Both the position numbers and the translations under genes were made by a program. 64,000 nt of DNA, taken from positions 186,001 to 250,000 of the forward strand of contig CAJUSW010000001.1 of assembly GCA_910589485.1 (NCBI GenBank). The letters run 5' to 3'. This DNA is from an uncultured Duncaniella sp. (GTDB lineage: Bacteria > Bacteroidota > Bacteroidia > Bacteroidales > Muribaculaceae). Position 1 is the stretch's first letter, and each line of letters starts with the position of its first letter. Below, piece after piece: positions 1 through 7,810 of this stretch. Below the pieces are notes generated by a model. It did no database searches and had not been told where the DNA came from. It saw only the letters and a program-made list of their open reading frames with translations.

Positions 1-674
1 GCAGCTACACGCAGACGGCCGAGACGGTCCTTACAGGCGTTGGGTTTATCCTTGGCCTTGGTTATATCCTTATAAGTAACGAGACCCACCAGACGGTTGT
101 CGCTGTCGACCACGGGGAGTTTCTCGATCTTATGCTGCTGAAGTATCTGGGCGGCTTCCTCGAGATCGGTCGACTGGTTGGTGGTGATAAGATTCTCTTT
201 TGTCATTACCTCGTCGATAGGACGCTTGAGATCCTGCTCGAAACGGAGGTCACGGTTGGTCACAATACCTACGAGCTTGCGGTCATCGTCAACTACGGGG
301 ATTCCACCGATATGATACTCTTTCATCATGGCAAGAGCATCGGCCACTGTGGATCCGCGACGTATGGTCACGGGATCGTAGATCATACCGTTCTCAGCGC
401 GCTTTACGGCATGCACCTGACGGGCCTGCTCGGCAATAGGCATGTTCTTGTGAATAACGCCTATACCACCCTCACGAGCGATGGCGATAGCCAAGGATGC
501 CTCAGTAACGGTGTCCATCGCAGCCGACACCAGAGGTACGTTGAGCGTGATGTTGCGTGAAAAACGGGTTGAGAGGTTTACTTCGCGGGGCAATACTTCC
601 GAATAAGCCGGAATCAGAAGGACATCATCAAATGTGAGTCCGTCCATTTTTACTCTATCAGCAATAAATGACAT
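1..674 (-). CDS. guaB: IMP dehydrogenase, N-terminal part (cut by window edge)
   Basis: IMP dehydrogenase oxidises IMP to XMP with NAD+, the committed step of GTP synthesis in the cytoplasm. The visible ~224 residues start MSFIADRVKMDGLTFDDVLL and hold the first part of the TIM barrel (VPLVSAAMDTVTEASLAIAI, then GGIGVIHKNM). From about residue 95 to 205 there is a CBS-domain pair (GIPVVDDDRKLVGIVTNRDL; later KLPVVDSDNRLVGLVTYKD). The catalytic Cys loop lies beyond the left edge. The ATG at 674 is chosen because a TAnnTTTG promoter box lies about 22 bases upstream and the N-terminus matches the family. Identification is secure; completeness cannot be judged. Confidence 0.97.
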   Translation of the reverse strand, partial: MSFIADRVKMDGLTFDDVLLIPAYSEVLPREVNLSTRFSRNITLNVPLVSAAMDTVTEASLAIAIAREGGIGVIHKNMPIAEQARQVHAVKRAENGMIYDPVTIRRGSTVADALAMMKEYHIGGIPVVDDDRKLVGIVTNRDLRFEQDLKRPIDEVMTKENLITTNQSTDLEEAAQILQQHKIEKLPVVDSDNRLVGLVTYKDITKAKDKPNACKDRLGRLRVA

Positions 675-695
675 AAAGACTAAGTTTATTGCGTG

Positions 696-703
696 CAAAG
701 ATA
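696..703 (-). promoter_or_regulatory. guaB promoter, -7 box TATCTTTG
   Basis: Reading the minus strand, TATCTTTG fits the Bacteroidetes TAnnTTTG element, and a TTG lies about 22 bases upstream (726-728). It would give a leader of about 17-20 nt before the guaB ATG. Confidence 0.6.
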
Positions 704-757
704 ACTATTTTCCATAAAATATAAGCAATGGTTATTCCATTTTTTCTAAAGATTCTG

Positions 758-765
758 TAGTTTTG
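758..765 (+). promoter_or_regulatory. Promoter -7 box TAGTTTTG abutting the L,D-transpeptidase start
   Basis: TAGTTTTG matches TAnnTTTG and ends only four bases before the ATG at 770. With the usual few-base spacing to the start site, the transcript would begin at or next to the start codon. No clear TTG is seen at -33. Confidence 0.45.
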
Positions 766-769
766 TATT

Positions 770-1393
770 ATGAAATCGCTATTGCCTGTTATATGTCTCG
801 TCTCGGCCCTGAGCATCCACGCCCAGGAGTCTGCCGATGCGCCATCAATGCCCGAGGCCGTGGAGATACTTATAAAAAACTATCGTGGAACCGCGTCACC
901 CGCCCTTCCCGAATTTCCCGACAGCGTGTGGTCTCCTCTGGAAACGCCCTTCTCGGCAGCTCCAGGCAGAATGAGGCTTCCAAAAAAGATTGTGGTGGAC
1001 AAACCCCACACCCGATTGTATGTGATGAACGTGTTCGGCGACACGCTGAGCCGCTACCGGGTGTGCGCATCACTGAAGAAGGGTCAGAAAGAGAAGATGG
1101 ACGACTGGCGCACACCCGAAGGAAATTTCGCCTTGATGGGCGTGTACAATTCCACCGACTGGACCTATAAGGACACCAAGGATAAGTGCTACGGGCCATT
1201 TTTCGTATCACTGATCACTCCGGGATTCTGGGGAATAGGGATACACGGGACCAATGCCCCCTACTCGGTGCCGGGACGGCGCAGCCACGGGTGCATGCGC
1301 ATGCACAACGAAGATATAGTGCGTGTGCGCCAGATGGTCGACAAGGATTCGCGTGTGATCATTCTTCCCGACTCCGTTCCCGATCAGCAGTAA
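770..1393 (+). CDS. Secreted L,D-transpeptidase (YkuD family)
   Basis: Periplasmic enzyme that makes 3-3 peptidoglycan cross-links or attaches proteins to peptidoglycan by Cys-dependent transpeptidation. Residues 1-18 are a signal peptide (MKSLLPVICLVSALSIHAQ). The YkuD domain spans about residues 70-200, with the HG at 159-160 and the SHGCMRM catalytic motif at 172-178 (Cys175 nucleophile). The region after it ends VIILPDS, typical of the family's end. At 207 residues it is a compact single-domain member with no LysM or peptidoglycan-binding domain. It is transcribed away from guaB; the stop lies one base from the convergent TIGR02757 gene, with no terminator between. Which cross-link it makes cannot be read from the sequence. 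Confidence 0.9.
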   Translation: MKSLLPVICLVSALSIHAQESADAPSMPEAVEILIKNYRGTASPALPEFPDSVWSPLETPFSAAPGRMRLPKKIVVDKPHTRLYVMNVFGDTLSRYRVCASLKKGQKEKMDDWRTPEGNFALMGVYNSTDWTYKDTKDKCYGPFFVSLITPGFWGIGIHGTNAPYSVPGRRSHGCMRMHNEDIVRVRQMVDKDSRVIILPDSVPDQQ

Positions 1394-1394
1394 G

Positions 1395-2174
1395 TCACAG
1401 ACGCATGCCTATACCGAACAGGGCATAGTCATATATCACCGGATCCTCGGGGTTGAAGTCGCGCAGGCGCGAAGTCAGCTCAAGCACGGCTCGCTTATCA
1501 TCGCTCTTGCGGGTGAGCAATCCCAGTTCACGCGACACATCGCCTACATGCACATCAAGCGGAATATACAATTGCGAGGGCTTGATCACATCCCACACGC
1601 CCATATCCACTATGCCGTCGTGACGTACAAGCCACCTGAGCGCCATGTTTACGCGTTTCAGGGCAGTGGTGGCCAGATTCTGGGGCAGACATCGTGACGC
1701 CACCGACGAGTCAGCCATATCTCCATTGGCTTCGGCCAGTATGCGGTTTATCCCCTCGACAAGTCGCCATGACGGGAGTTCGGCCTCGGCTATATGCTCG
1801 CTCCGCGCAAAATCCTGAAGCGATCCATGCGACATATATATACTGCGCAATCCGCGGAGATAGTATTTGAAATGACGGTTGAAAAATGTACGGTGTATGT
1901 TTCCGCCGTCGTCAAGATCCTCGTAACCCTCATCCATCATATAGGCATAGGGTTTATTATCCATGAGAGCGAGCATGCGGTCACAGTCGCGGCATATCAT
2001 CTTACGGTTGCCCCAGGCTATGGATGATGTGAGCAACGAGGAGATCTCGATATCCCTCACATCACTGAACCGGCGGGGGAACTGCACCGGATCCTCACCT
2101 ATAAATTCGGGCGCGTTTATTCTCGTAGCCTCGGAGTCAAGCAACTCCTTAAGGTCTTTTTCAGTCATTTCCAT
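1395..2174 (-). CDS. TIGR02757 (DUF2400) family protein
   Basis: 259-residue cytoplasmic protein of the TIGR02757 family, widespread in Bacteroidetes and a few other phyla and without an assigned biochemical function. Family traits visible: FPRRFSDVRDIEISSLLTSS followed by IAWGNRKMICRDCDRM near residues 32-67, a mid-protein segment ALKRVNMALRWLVRHDGIVDMGVWD, and the C-terminal PLDVHVGDVSRELGLL then YDYALFGIGM. The pattern of H, R and D residues and the helix-rich composition have led to comparison with helix-hairpin DNA glycosylase folds; that is inference only. It begins 49 bases after the GNAT gene stop and has its own TACTTTTG box (2191-2198). A second ATG two codons in (2168) is a possible alternative start. 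Confidence 0.85.
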   Translation of the reverse strand: MEMTEKDLKELLDSEATRINAPEFIGEDPVQFPRRFSDVRDIEISSLLTSSIAWGNRKMICRDCDRMLALMDNKPYAYMMDEGYEDLDDGGNIHRTFFNRHFKYYLRGLRSIYMSHGSLQDFARSEHIAEAELPSWRLVEGINRILAEANGDMADSSVASRCLPQNLATTALKRVNMALRWLVRHDGIVDMGVWDVIKPSQLYIPLDVHVGDVSRELGLLTRKSDDKRAVLELTSRLRDFNPEDPVIYDYALFGIGMRL

Positions 2175-2190
2175 TTTGCGTTATTTTTCT

Positions 2191-2198
2191 CAAAAGTA
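2191..2198 (-). promoter_or_regulatory. -7 box TACTTTTG ahead of the TIGR02757 gene
   Basis: TACTTTTG on the minus strand fits TAnnTTTG and sits 17 bases before the ATG at 2174, in the 48-bp gap behind the GNAT stop. The TIGR02757 gene can therefore be transcribed on its own. Confidence 0.45.
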
Positions 2199-2222
2199 TC
2201 CATCGTTTCTTCGTGACGCGAC

Positions 2223-3077
2223 TCATATCGGCAATATCATCTCGAATTGCTTTCCGGCAGGAGCTATATTTTTCCCTATAAGAAAAGCCTTCATAGCCTC
2301 ATCGGCCGAACTCACATTCAGCACTTTTATCCTGTCAGTCCTCATGAGTCCTATAGCCTCGCCCAACAGCATCGTTGCGATTCCTTTGCGCCGGTAATCT
2401 CGGTCAACGGCTATCTGGCTTATGTCGCCGGTGAGAGGATCAAGCACACAATAACCCACGAGCCGACCCGACATATACGCTCCGAGGCATATCAGATCGT
2501 CACCGGCCCTTGTCAATGATTCCACCCCGTTTTGCCACGATGATGAAAAATCACAGAATCCTGAGGCCGTAGCGACATCCTCAATATCCATTCGGGCGAT
2601 TTCAATATCGCCACCTGTGGCTTCGTGGCGCATATTGGTAATCTGATCTATCGACTGGCGGAAGCAATCCAACTCACGCGTGGTATCGAAACCGAGTTTA
2701 CGGTAAACCGAAACCGCTTTTTCATTATCGTGTATCACTTCCAGAAGATATTGTCCTATACCCGCATCCTTAAGATAAGGTATGGAATGTTGGAAAATCT
2801 CCTTTGCAATACCCTTGCCCCTGTAGGCCTCCAATGTACCGGTTCCTGTATCATAAGCAGTACGCACTCCGCGATATATGCCTGTACCGTTGAGTGTGAA
2901 CGCTACAATATCACCATTATCGAACATTGCAAAGGATAATTCGGGGGTGTATCCGCGCCTTTTCAGCATCGCCCGCACTTCCTCTTTCTCAAAACGTATC
3001 TCATAATCGGCAAATGCCTGCTCGAATGCATGAAAAACGGTATCGAAATCGATGTCCTTAAGACTCCTGATATCCAT
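2223..3077 (-). CDS. Tandem-domain GNAT N-acetyltransferase
   Basis: Cytoplasmic acetyl-CoA-dependent acyltransferase with two GNAT domains. Domain 1 (about residues 1-135) carries the acetyl-CoA loop in TGTLEAYRGKGIAKEIFQHS followed by YLLEVIHDNEKAVSVYRKLGF, the classic GNAT end. Domain 2 (about 155-284) carries QIAVDRDYRRKGIATMLLGE and ends VSSADEAMKAFLIGKN. Domain 2 lacks the usual C-terminal YRRLGF-like segment and may be less conserved. Substrate unknown: small amines, amino acids and protein N-termini are all possible. It follows the thioredoxin gene but a strong hairpin at 3106-3149 separates them, so it is probably transcribed separately. Confidence 0.82.
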   Translation of the reverse strand: MDIRSLKDIDFDTVFHAFEQAFADYEIRFEKEEVRAMLKRRGYTPELSFAMFDNGDIVAFTLNGTGIYRGVRTAYDTGTGTLEAYRGKGIAKEIFQHSIPYLKDAGIGQYLLEVIHDNEKAVSVYRKLGFDTTRELDCFRQSIDQITNMRHEATGGDIEIARMDIEDVATASGFCDFSSSWQNGVESLTRAGDDLICLGAYMSGRLVGYCVLDPLTGDISQIAVDRDYRRKGIATMLLGEAIGLMRTDRIKVLNVSSADEAMKAFLIGKNIAPAGKQFEMILPI

Positions 3078-3105
3078 AAATATTATCTGAGAGTGTGTCT
3101 AAAAT

Positions 3106-3149
3106 TGGGGTTATAAGACCTGCCCTATAATGGCTACCTTATAACCCCA
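3106..3149 (-). terminator. Hairpin terminator after the thioredoxin lipoprotein gene
   Basis: Perfect 12-bp inverted repeat TGGGGTTATAAG / CTTATAACCCCA with a 20-base loop. On the minus strand it follows the stop at 3191 and is trailed by AATTTTAG, as expected of an intrinsic terminator. Confidence 0.7.
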
Positions 3150-3190
3150 TATTCTATATATTTCTGAAATATATGTGCTCTGTCAACTTA

Positions 3191-4306
3191 TCAGAACGCG
3201 GCCACAGTATCGGCAGGCTGTATAGTAGCCATAGGTACCGACTTAGCATCGGCCGAAGCTTCGGGAGCCTTGTAGGTAGCCATGGCATCGTCGACATCCT
3301 TCACCAGATCGGCTCCCTGCTTGTCGCGCGACACGATAATGCCGTCGGGATTGATGAGAAGGATACAGGGGATTCCCTGTATGCCATAAAGATCGGTGGG
3401 GATAGTCTGGGCATTTATTATGCAAGGCCAGGGGAGCTCATGGCTCTTGATAGCCTTCTCGGTATCCTCGGGCTTATCCCATACGGCTACGCCCACCACG
3501 TCGAGACCTTTGTCCTTGTACTTGGCGTAGAGTTCCTTAATCACCTTGAGCTGACGCACACACGGTCCGCACCAGCTGGCCCAGAAGTCTACAATGGTGT
3601 ATCGGCCGGGCTTCACATAGGAACTGAAAGCCTCCTTCTTGCCGTTGTACTCAACGGTGAAATCCTTATAATGCTTACCCACACCTGTCTCGGCCTGCAC
3701 CGCAAGAGTGTTGCGCAGTGCCTGCAGCTGCTTGGAATTGGCAAGTACTGGATTGGAAGCCATGTCGGCATCCACTTGTGAAAGGGGCAGTTCATAAGCG
3801 CCCTGCATGTACATGTACAACCCCAGCAGATTGTCCTTGTTATCGGCATAAGTCTTGGAGGGGAGCGACTCATACTCATTCAGCAACCCCTTGGCCTTAA
3901 CAGCCTGGATAGAATCGTTGCGGTCGAGTGAGTTGAATTCCTTCACAATATCGCTCATGCGCTTCTTGCTTGCCGTAAACTTGTCATTGAGAGGAGTTCC
4001 GGCCGAATTTCCGTCCTGTGAAATCTCGATGTTACCGTTCTCGACAATGAAAATAGGTCCACGCTTGCCGTTGACCATCAGTCGGCCGATCATAGGGGCA
4101 TCGATATGACCTTCAAATTTCACTACACCGTCGGACACCACCACCGAGTCGACCTTCTCGGCCGAATCCCAGTTCATGAGATATGCCATGGTATTGTTGG
4201 CATCGACACCCACCGGATAAGTCACAGTGTAATTGGGCTGAGCCTCCAGCGCGCATGCGCTGAGCGACAACAATGCACCCGAAAGTAAAAATGCTGTTTT
4301 GGACAT
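3191..4306 (-). CDS. TlpA-like thioredoxin lipoprotein with DUF4369 N-domain
   Basis: Envelope thiol-disulfide protein of a type expanded in gut Bacteroidales. Residues 1-17 are a lipoprotein signal with lipobox LSAC (Cys18). Residues about 25-115 match a DUF4369 beta domain, 120-205 are helical, and 215-345 are the thioredoxin fold with WCGPC at 245-249 and the cis-proline loop GIPC at 311-314. The extra Cys directly after the cis-Pro is notable. The C-terminal ~25 residues are a low-complexity Ala-rich tail. Length (371) is normal for DUF4369-TlpA proteins. It is a single-gene unit between a terminator and a repeat element. Whether it reduces or oxidises its partners is unknown. Confidence 0.9.
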   Translation of the reverse strand: MSKTAFLLSGALLSLSACALEAQPNYTVTYPVGVDANNTMAYLMNWDSAEKVDSVVVSDGVVKFEGHIDAPMIGRLMVNGKRGPIFIVENGNIEISQDGNSAGTPLNDKFTASKKRMSDIVKEFNSLDRNDSIQAVKAKGLLNEYESLPSKTYADNKDNLLGLYMYMQGAYELPLSQVDADMASNPVLANSKQLQALRNTLAVQAETGVGKHYKDFTVEYNGKKEAFSSYVKPGRYTIVDFWASWCGPCVRQLKVIKELYAKYKDKGLDVVGVAVWDKPEDTEKAIKSHELPWPCIINAQTIPTDLYGIQGIPCILLINPDGIIVSRDKQGADLVKDVDDAMATYKAPEASADAKSVPMATIQPADTVAAF

Positions 4307-4316
4307 TGGTTTATAA

Positions 4317-4504
4317 TTAAGTAAGTCTTAAAAAGAAACGCTATATGTAAGTCTTAAAAAGCTTGCTCAATAAATCTTGTTCTTTTTGGCTATTTTAGAT
4401 TTGTCACTCAGTCGCATAGCTCGCTATCCTCCTTCATTCCGCAGCCAAAATACCACAAAAATAACTGCGATTTATTTGTGCATTCTTTTTACGACTTACT
4501 TATA
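4317..4504 (-). repeat. MITE-like repeat, copy 1 (inverted relative to copy 2)
   Basis: About 188 bp, by eye roughly 90% or more identical to the reverse complement of 11769-11960. The ends are inverted: TAAGTAAGTCTTAAAAA on the left and TTTTTACGACTTACTTA on the right. A second copy of the left motif, GTAAGTCTTAAAAAG, recurs 26 bases in (4347-4361). The centre has a near-palindrome around GCATAGCTCGCTAT. No ORF fits inside. It lies between the thioredoxin gene start and the glgB terminator. No clear target-site duplication is visible. Confidence 0.75.
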
Positions 4505-4521
4505 GAATTGAAATATCATAA

Positions 4522-4554
4522 ATGACTCCCATGCTTTTAAGGGCCCGGGAGTCA
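4522..4554 (-). terminator. Hairpin after glgB
   Basis: ATGACTCCC / GGGAGTCAT, a 9-bp perfect stem, 17 bases past the glgB stop on the minus strand. The following minus-strand sequence is AT-rich but has no long T run, so termination is likely rather than certain. Confidence 0.55.
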
Positions 4555-4570
4555 TGTATATGAGATGTTT

Positions 4571-6583
4571 TTACTGTCGTTTCAGGCGCAACACCTGTGC
4601 CGAACGCGGAGGCATGTACAGGCGCAACCACTCACGGCCCGAAGGAGCAAACAACGGATCATGCTGAGTGAGGTGATGCACACTCTCGTCAATGTTGCCA
4701 TATCCACCATACTTGGGGGAGTCGGTCGAAAGCACTACTTCATATTCTCCGGCAGGCGCGAGAATACCGTATCCTGTAAAGGACTGGGTGGGTGAGAAAT
4801 TGAACACGAACACAAGATCACCACGCATGAACGCGAGCACCTGATCGTCGTCCTTCTCCCAAAGCTTCACCACCGGCAGAGCCTGGAAATTGTAGACCTC
4901 CGAGATTGTGTGGATCATATCATTGTCAAACGCATTCAGGAACTGGTACTTCAGCTCCTCGCGGTCCACGAGATCCCACTGGCGACGGGCGTACTTATAG
5001 CTCCATCCGTTACCTTCGCGGGGGAAATCGATCCATTCGGGATGTCCGAACTCATTACCCATGAAGTTGAGATAACCGCCATTGATGGTCGAGGCTGTCA
5101 CGAGACGTATCATCTTGTGCAGAGCCATGCCACGGGCCACCACCATATTGTCATCATCCTTCATCATGTGCCAGTACATCTCCTTGTCGATAAGGCGGAA
5201 TATCACCGTCTTGTCGCCTACGAGAGCCTGGTCGTGGCTCTCAACATACGAGATGGTCTTCTCATCGGCGCGACGGTTGGTCAGCTCCCAGAATATCGAG
5301 GTGGGTTTCCAATCCTCGTCCTTACGTTCCTTGAGCACCTTGATCCAATAGTCGGGGATACCCATGGCCATGCGGTAGTCAAATCCTATTCCGCCGTCCT
5401 TGACGGGGACCGCGAGTCCAGGCATACCGCTCATCTCCTCGGCAATGGTTATGGCCGACGGATTGATCTCATGAATGAGTTTGTTGGCAAGGGTCAGGTA
5501 AGTGATGGCATTTGTGTCCTGGCCTCCGTTATAATAATCATCGTAGGACCCGAAAGCCTGTCCGAGACCATGGTTGAAGTACAGCATCGAGGTCACGCCA
5601 TCGAAGCGGAATCCGTCAAACTTGAATTCCTGTAGCCAATACTTGCAATTGGAGAGGAGGAAGTTGATCACATCGTTCTTTCCATAGTCGAAGCAAAGAG
5701 AATCCCATGCCGGATGCTCACGACGGCTGTCACCGTAGAAATACTGGTTATAGGATCCGTCAAGACGTCCGAGTCCCTCAACCTCATTCTTCACAGCATG
5801 GCTATGTACGATGTCCATTATCACGGCTATACCCAGCTCATGGGCACGGTCGATGAGGCTCTTAAGTTCCTCGGCTGTACCGAAGCGGCTCGACGGCGCG
5901 TAGAAGCTCGACACATGATAGCCAAACGATCCATAGTAAGGATGCTCCTGGATGGCCATGATCTGTATGGCATTGTAGCCGTCTGCGGCTATTCGCGGGA
6001 GCACCTTGTCACGGAATTCTACATATGTACCTATCCCCTCTTTCTCCTGAGCCATGCCTATATGGCACTCGTAGATAAGGAGCGGACGGGTGTCGGGACG
6101 GAACCGGCGCACTTTCCACTTATATGGTTCGGGAGCCCACACCTGAGCCGAGAACACATGGGTATTCTCATCCTGCACCACACGTGTGGCATAGGCAGGG
6201 ATGCGCTCGCCTCGGCCACCGTCCCAGGTCACTATCATCTTGTAGAGATCGCCGTGATGTATGGCATCGGCCTTCAGTTTTATTTCCCACACGCCATTTT
6301 TCTTAGGCTTGAGGGCATATTTCTTCATCTCCTTCCACTTGGAGAAATCACCAATAAGGGTGATGGATGTAGCGTTGGGGGCCCATTCGCGGAACACCCA
6401 TCCGTCGGCTGTGCGGTGCATGCCGAAATAGTTGTGGGCGTTGGCAAAAGCCTCGAGCTTGCCGTCAGGGCCACACAATTCAAGTTCCTTGTTCAAGGCA
6501 TCGTTATGGCGTCCGGTGATTGCTTCGGCATATGGCTCAAGCCAGGGATCGTTTTTGAGGATGTTGAGAGTCTTTTTTTTCAT
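4571..6583 (-). CDS. glgB: 1,4-alpha-glucan (glycogen) branching enzyme
   Basis: Transfers alpha-1,4-glucan segments to make alpha-1,6 branches in glycogen (cytoplasm). Domains in order: helical N-terminus, CBM48 at about 50-155 (WVFREWAPNATSITLIGDF), GH13 barrel at about 165-520, and a C-terminal beta domain. Catalytic residues are visible: nucleophile Asp328 in GFRFDGVTSM, acid/base Glu382 in IAEEMSG, and the His-Asp pair at 450-451 in YVESHDQ. DGYNAIQIMAIQEHPYYGSF and GYHVSSFYAPSSRFGT are the branching-enzyme signatures. At 670 residues it is of the shorter type that resembles eukaryotic branching enzymes more than E. coli GlgB. It stands alone with no other glg gene nearby. Confidence 0.97.
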   Translation of the reverse strand: MKKKTLNILKNDPWLEPYAEAITGRHNDALNKELELCGPDGKLEAFANAHNYFGMHRTADGWVFREWAPNATSITLIGDFSKWKEMKKYALKPKKNGVWEIKLKADAIHHGDLYKMIVTWDGGRGERIPAYATRVVQDENTHVFSAQVWAPEPYKWKVRRFRPDTRPLLIYECHIGMAQEKEGIGTYVEFRDKVLPRIAADGYNAIQIMAIQEHPYYGSFGYHVSSFYAPSSRFGTAEELKSLIDRAHELGIAVIMDIVHSHAVKNEVEGLGRLDGSYNQYFYGDSRREHPAWDSLCFDYGKNDVINFLLSNCKYWLQEFKFDGFRFDGVTSMLYFNHGLGQAFGSYDDYYNGGQDTNAITYLTLANKLIHEINPSAITIAEEMSGMPGLAVPVKDGGIGFDYRMAMGIPDYWIKVLKERKDEDWKPTSIFWELTNRRADEKTISYVESHDQALVGDKTVIFRLIDKEMYWHMMKDDDNMVVARGMALHKMIRLVTASTINGGYLNFMGNEFGHPEWIDFPREGNGWSYKYARRQWDLVDREELKYQFLNAFDNDMIHTISEVYNFQALPVVKLWEKDDDQVLAFMRGDLVFVFNFSPTQSFTGYGILAPAGEYEVVLSTDSPKYGGYGNIDESVHHLTQHDPLFAPSGREWLRLYMPPRSAQVLRLKRQ

Positions 6584-6692
6584 ATTTGATGATTATAAGT
6601 GGAGAGAAGAGTAGTATGATTTAGTAAGTTACTCCACAAACTTACGAAAAATATATGACTTTACATAATAAATCGATGTATTTTTCCTTGCC

Positions 6693-7766
6693 TTACATCG
6701 AGGCTACCAGCGCGACGAGAACTCCTAACATCACCAACGGGATGAGCAGCCTCAACCAATTCTCGCGCATATATGACAACAAGGTATATCCATCGTCGGT
6801 TGAGTTGCCATCATCATCGAGTATCGACCGTGACGTCTCATTCGCCGATTCGCCCTGGAATGTCCCGAGGTCCTCCCTGAATTTAGTCACAGTGGAGGTA
6901 CGCACAGCCGGATCGGAATTGAGCGAGTTCAGGATGGCCGATACAATATTCTCAGGCACAGTCGGGGGCAATGTCTCGCGCACCACATCCTCGCTGAGAC
7001 CGCGAGAATCCGGCAGATTACGGCCCGAGAGGGCATATACCAGGGTGGCGGCAAGGGAGTATATATCCATCTGCGGGCAAAAATGCTCTATCGAGGTGTA
7101 CTGCTCAGGTGGCGCATATCCCTCCTCGCACGTCATGACAGGTATGGACCATTGCTGGGTCCCCTTGTCATTGAAATGCATCGAGGCATACAGGCTGAAC
7201 AATACCGGTATCAATTCATCGCCACGATGCACGAACCGTATGTGCCACGGCGTGATATCGGTATGCACCGCCTTATTGGCATGGAGGGTGCGGACGGCAT
7301 CAAATATCGGAGCGAGCACCTTGCGGGCCTGCTCAAATGTGAGGCTTCCCCCCATTTTCATCACATAATCCTCCAGGGTATCGCCATCAAGAAACTCTAC
7401 AGCGTAATAGTATGTGTTATTGGACCTGAATGTCTCAAGGACATTGATGATCCACGGGCATTCCGCAGAGATACGGGCACGCTCGAGACTCGACTGGATG
7501 AACACCTCCAGACAGCTGTCCACCGTAGGGGCGATATCTTCAGGCGTCACCACGGTCACGCCGTCAGGCCCACGGTGAGAGCAACGTATCATCATGTGTT
7601 CGCGCACCACTGTGGGGACCTCGATGATGCGTGATCCACGCCTCACCTCGGTGACTGCCTTGTAAGCAAAGCCTAAGCCGTCAACGCGCAACACGTCGAC
7701 CACCCTGTAGGAACGTTTCTCGCCCTGGATCACAGTGCCGGGCGCAAGTGCTTTTTCATGAGTCAT
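6693..7766 (-). CDS. Membrane-anchored Ser/Thr kinase-like protein, probable pseudokinase
   Basis: The kinase fold is recognisable: Gly-rich loop at 27-36 (LRVDGLGFAYKA), C-lobe motif at 168-175, GYAPPEQ activation-segment motif at 216-222, DIYSLA at 234-239, and one membrane helix at about 337-355 leaving almost no C-terminal tail. Several catalytic residues are missing. The ATP-anchoring Lys position reads VVRE (Arg55); HRDxxPxN reads HTDITPWHI, keeping Asp170 but with His at the metal-binding Asn; DFG reads FSL (190-192). It ends the cluster with the antiporter, 44 bases downstream of it. A role as a non-catalytic, membrane-tethered sensor or scaffold is inference. Residual atypical activity cannot be excluded. 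Confidence 0.78.
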   Translation of the reverse strand: MTHEKALAPGTVIQGEKRSYRVVDVLRVDGLGFAYKAVTEVRRGSRIIEVPTVVREHMMIRCSHRGPDGVTVVTPEDIAPTVDSCLEVFIQSSLERARISAECPWIINVLETFRSNNTYYYAVEFLDGDTLEDYVMKMGGSLTFEQARKVLAPIFDAVRTLHANKAVHTDITPWHIRFVHRGDELIPVLFSLYASMHFNDKGTQQWSIPVMTCEEGYAPPEQYTSIEHFCPQMDIYSLAATLVYALSGRNLPDSRGLSEDVVRETLPPTVPENIVSAILNSLNSDPAVRTSTVTKFREDLGTFQGESANETSRSILDDDGNSTDDGYTLLSYMRENWLRLLIPLVMLGVLVALVASM

Positions 7767-7810
7767 ACCATAAATGCCTGTAAGAGGTTTCTAAGAGTGT
7801 ATCTATAGGA

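Noticed and set aside
4910..6589. Plus-strand frames of 241 and 291 codons opposite glgB
   Set aside because: Antisense shadows of a gene with intact catalytic motifs; no promoter or recognisable product.
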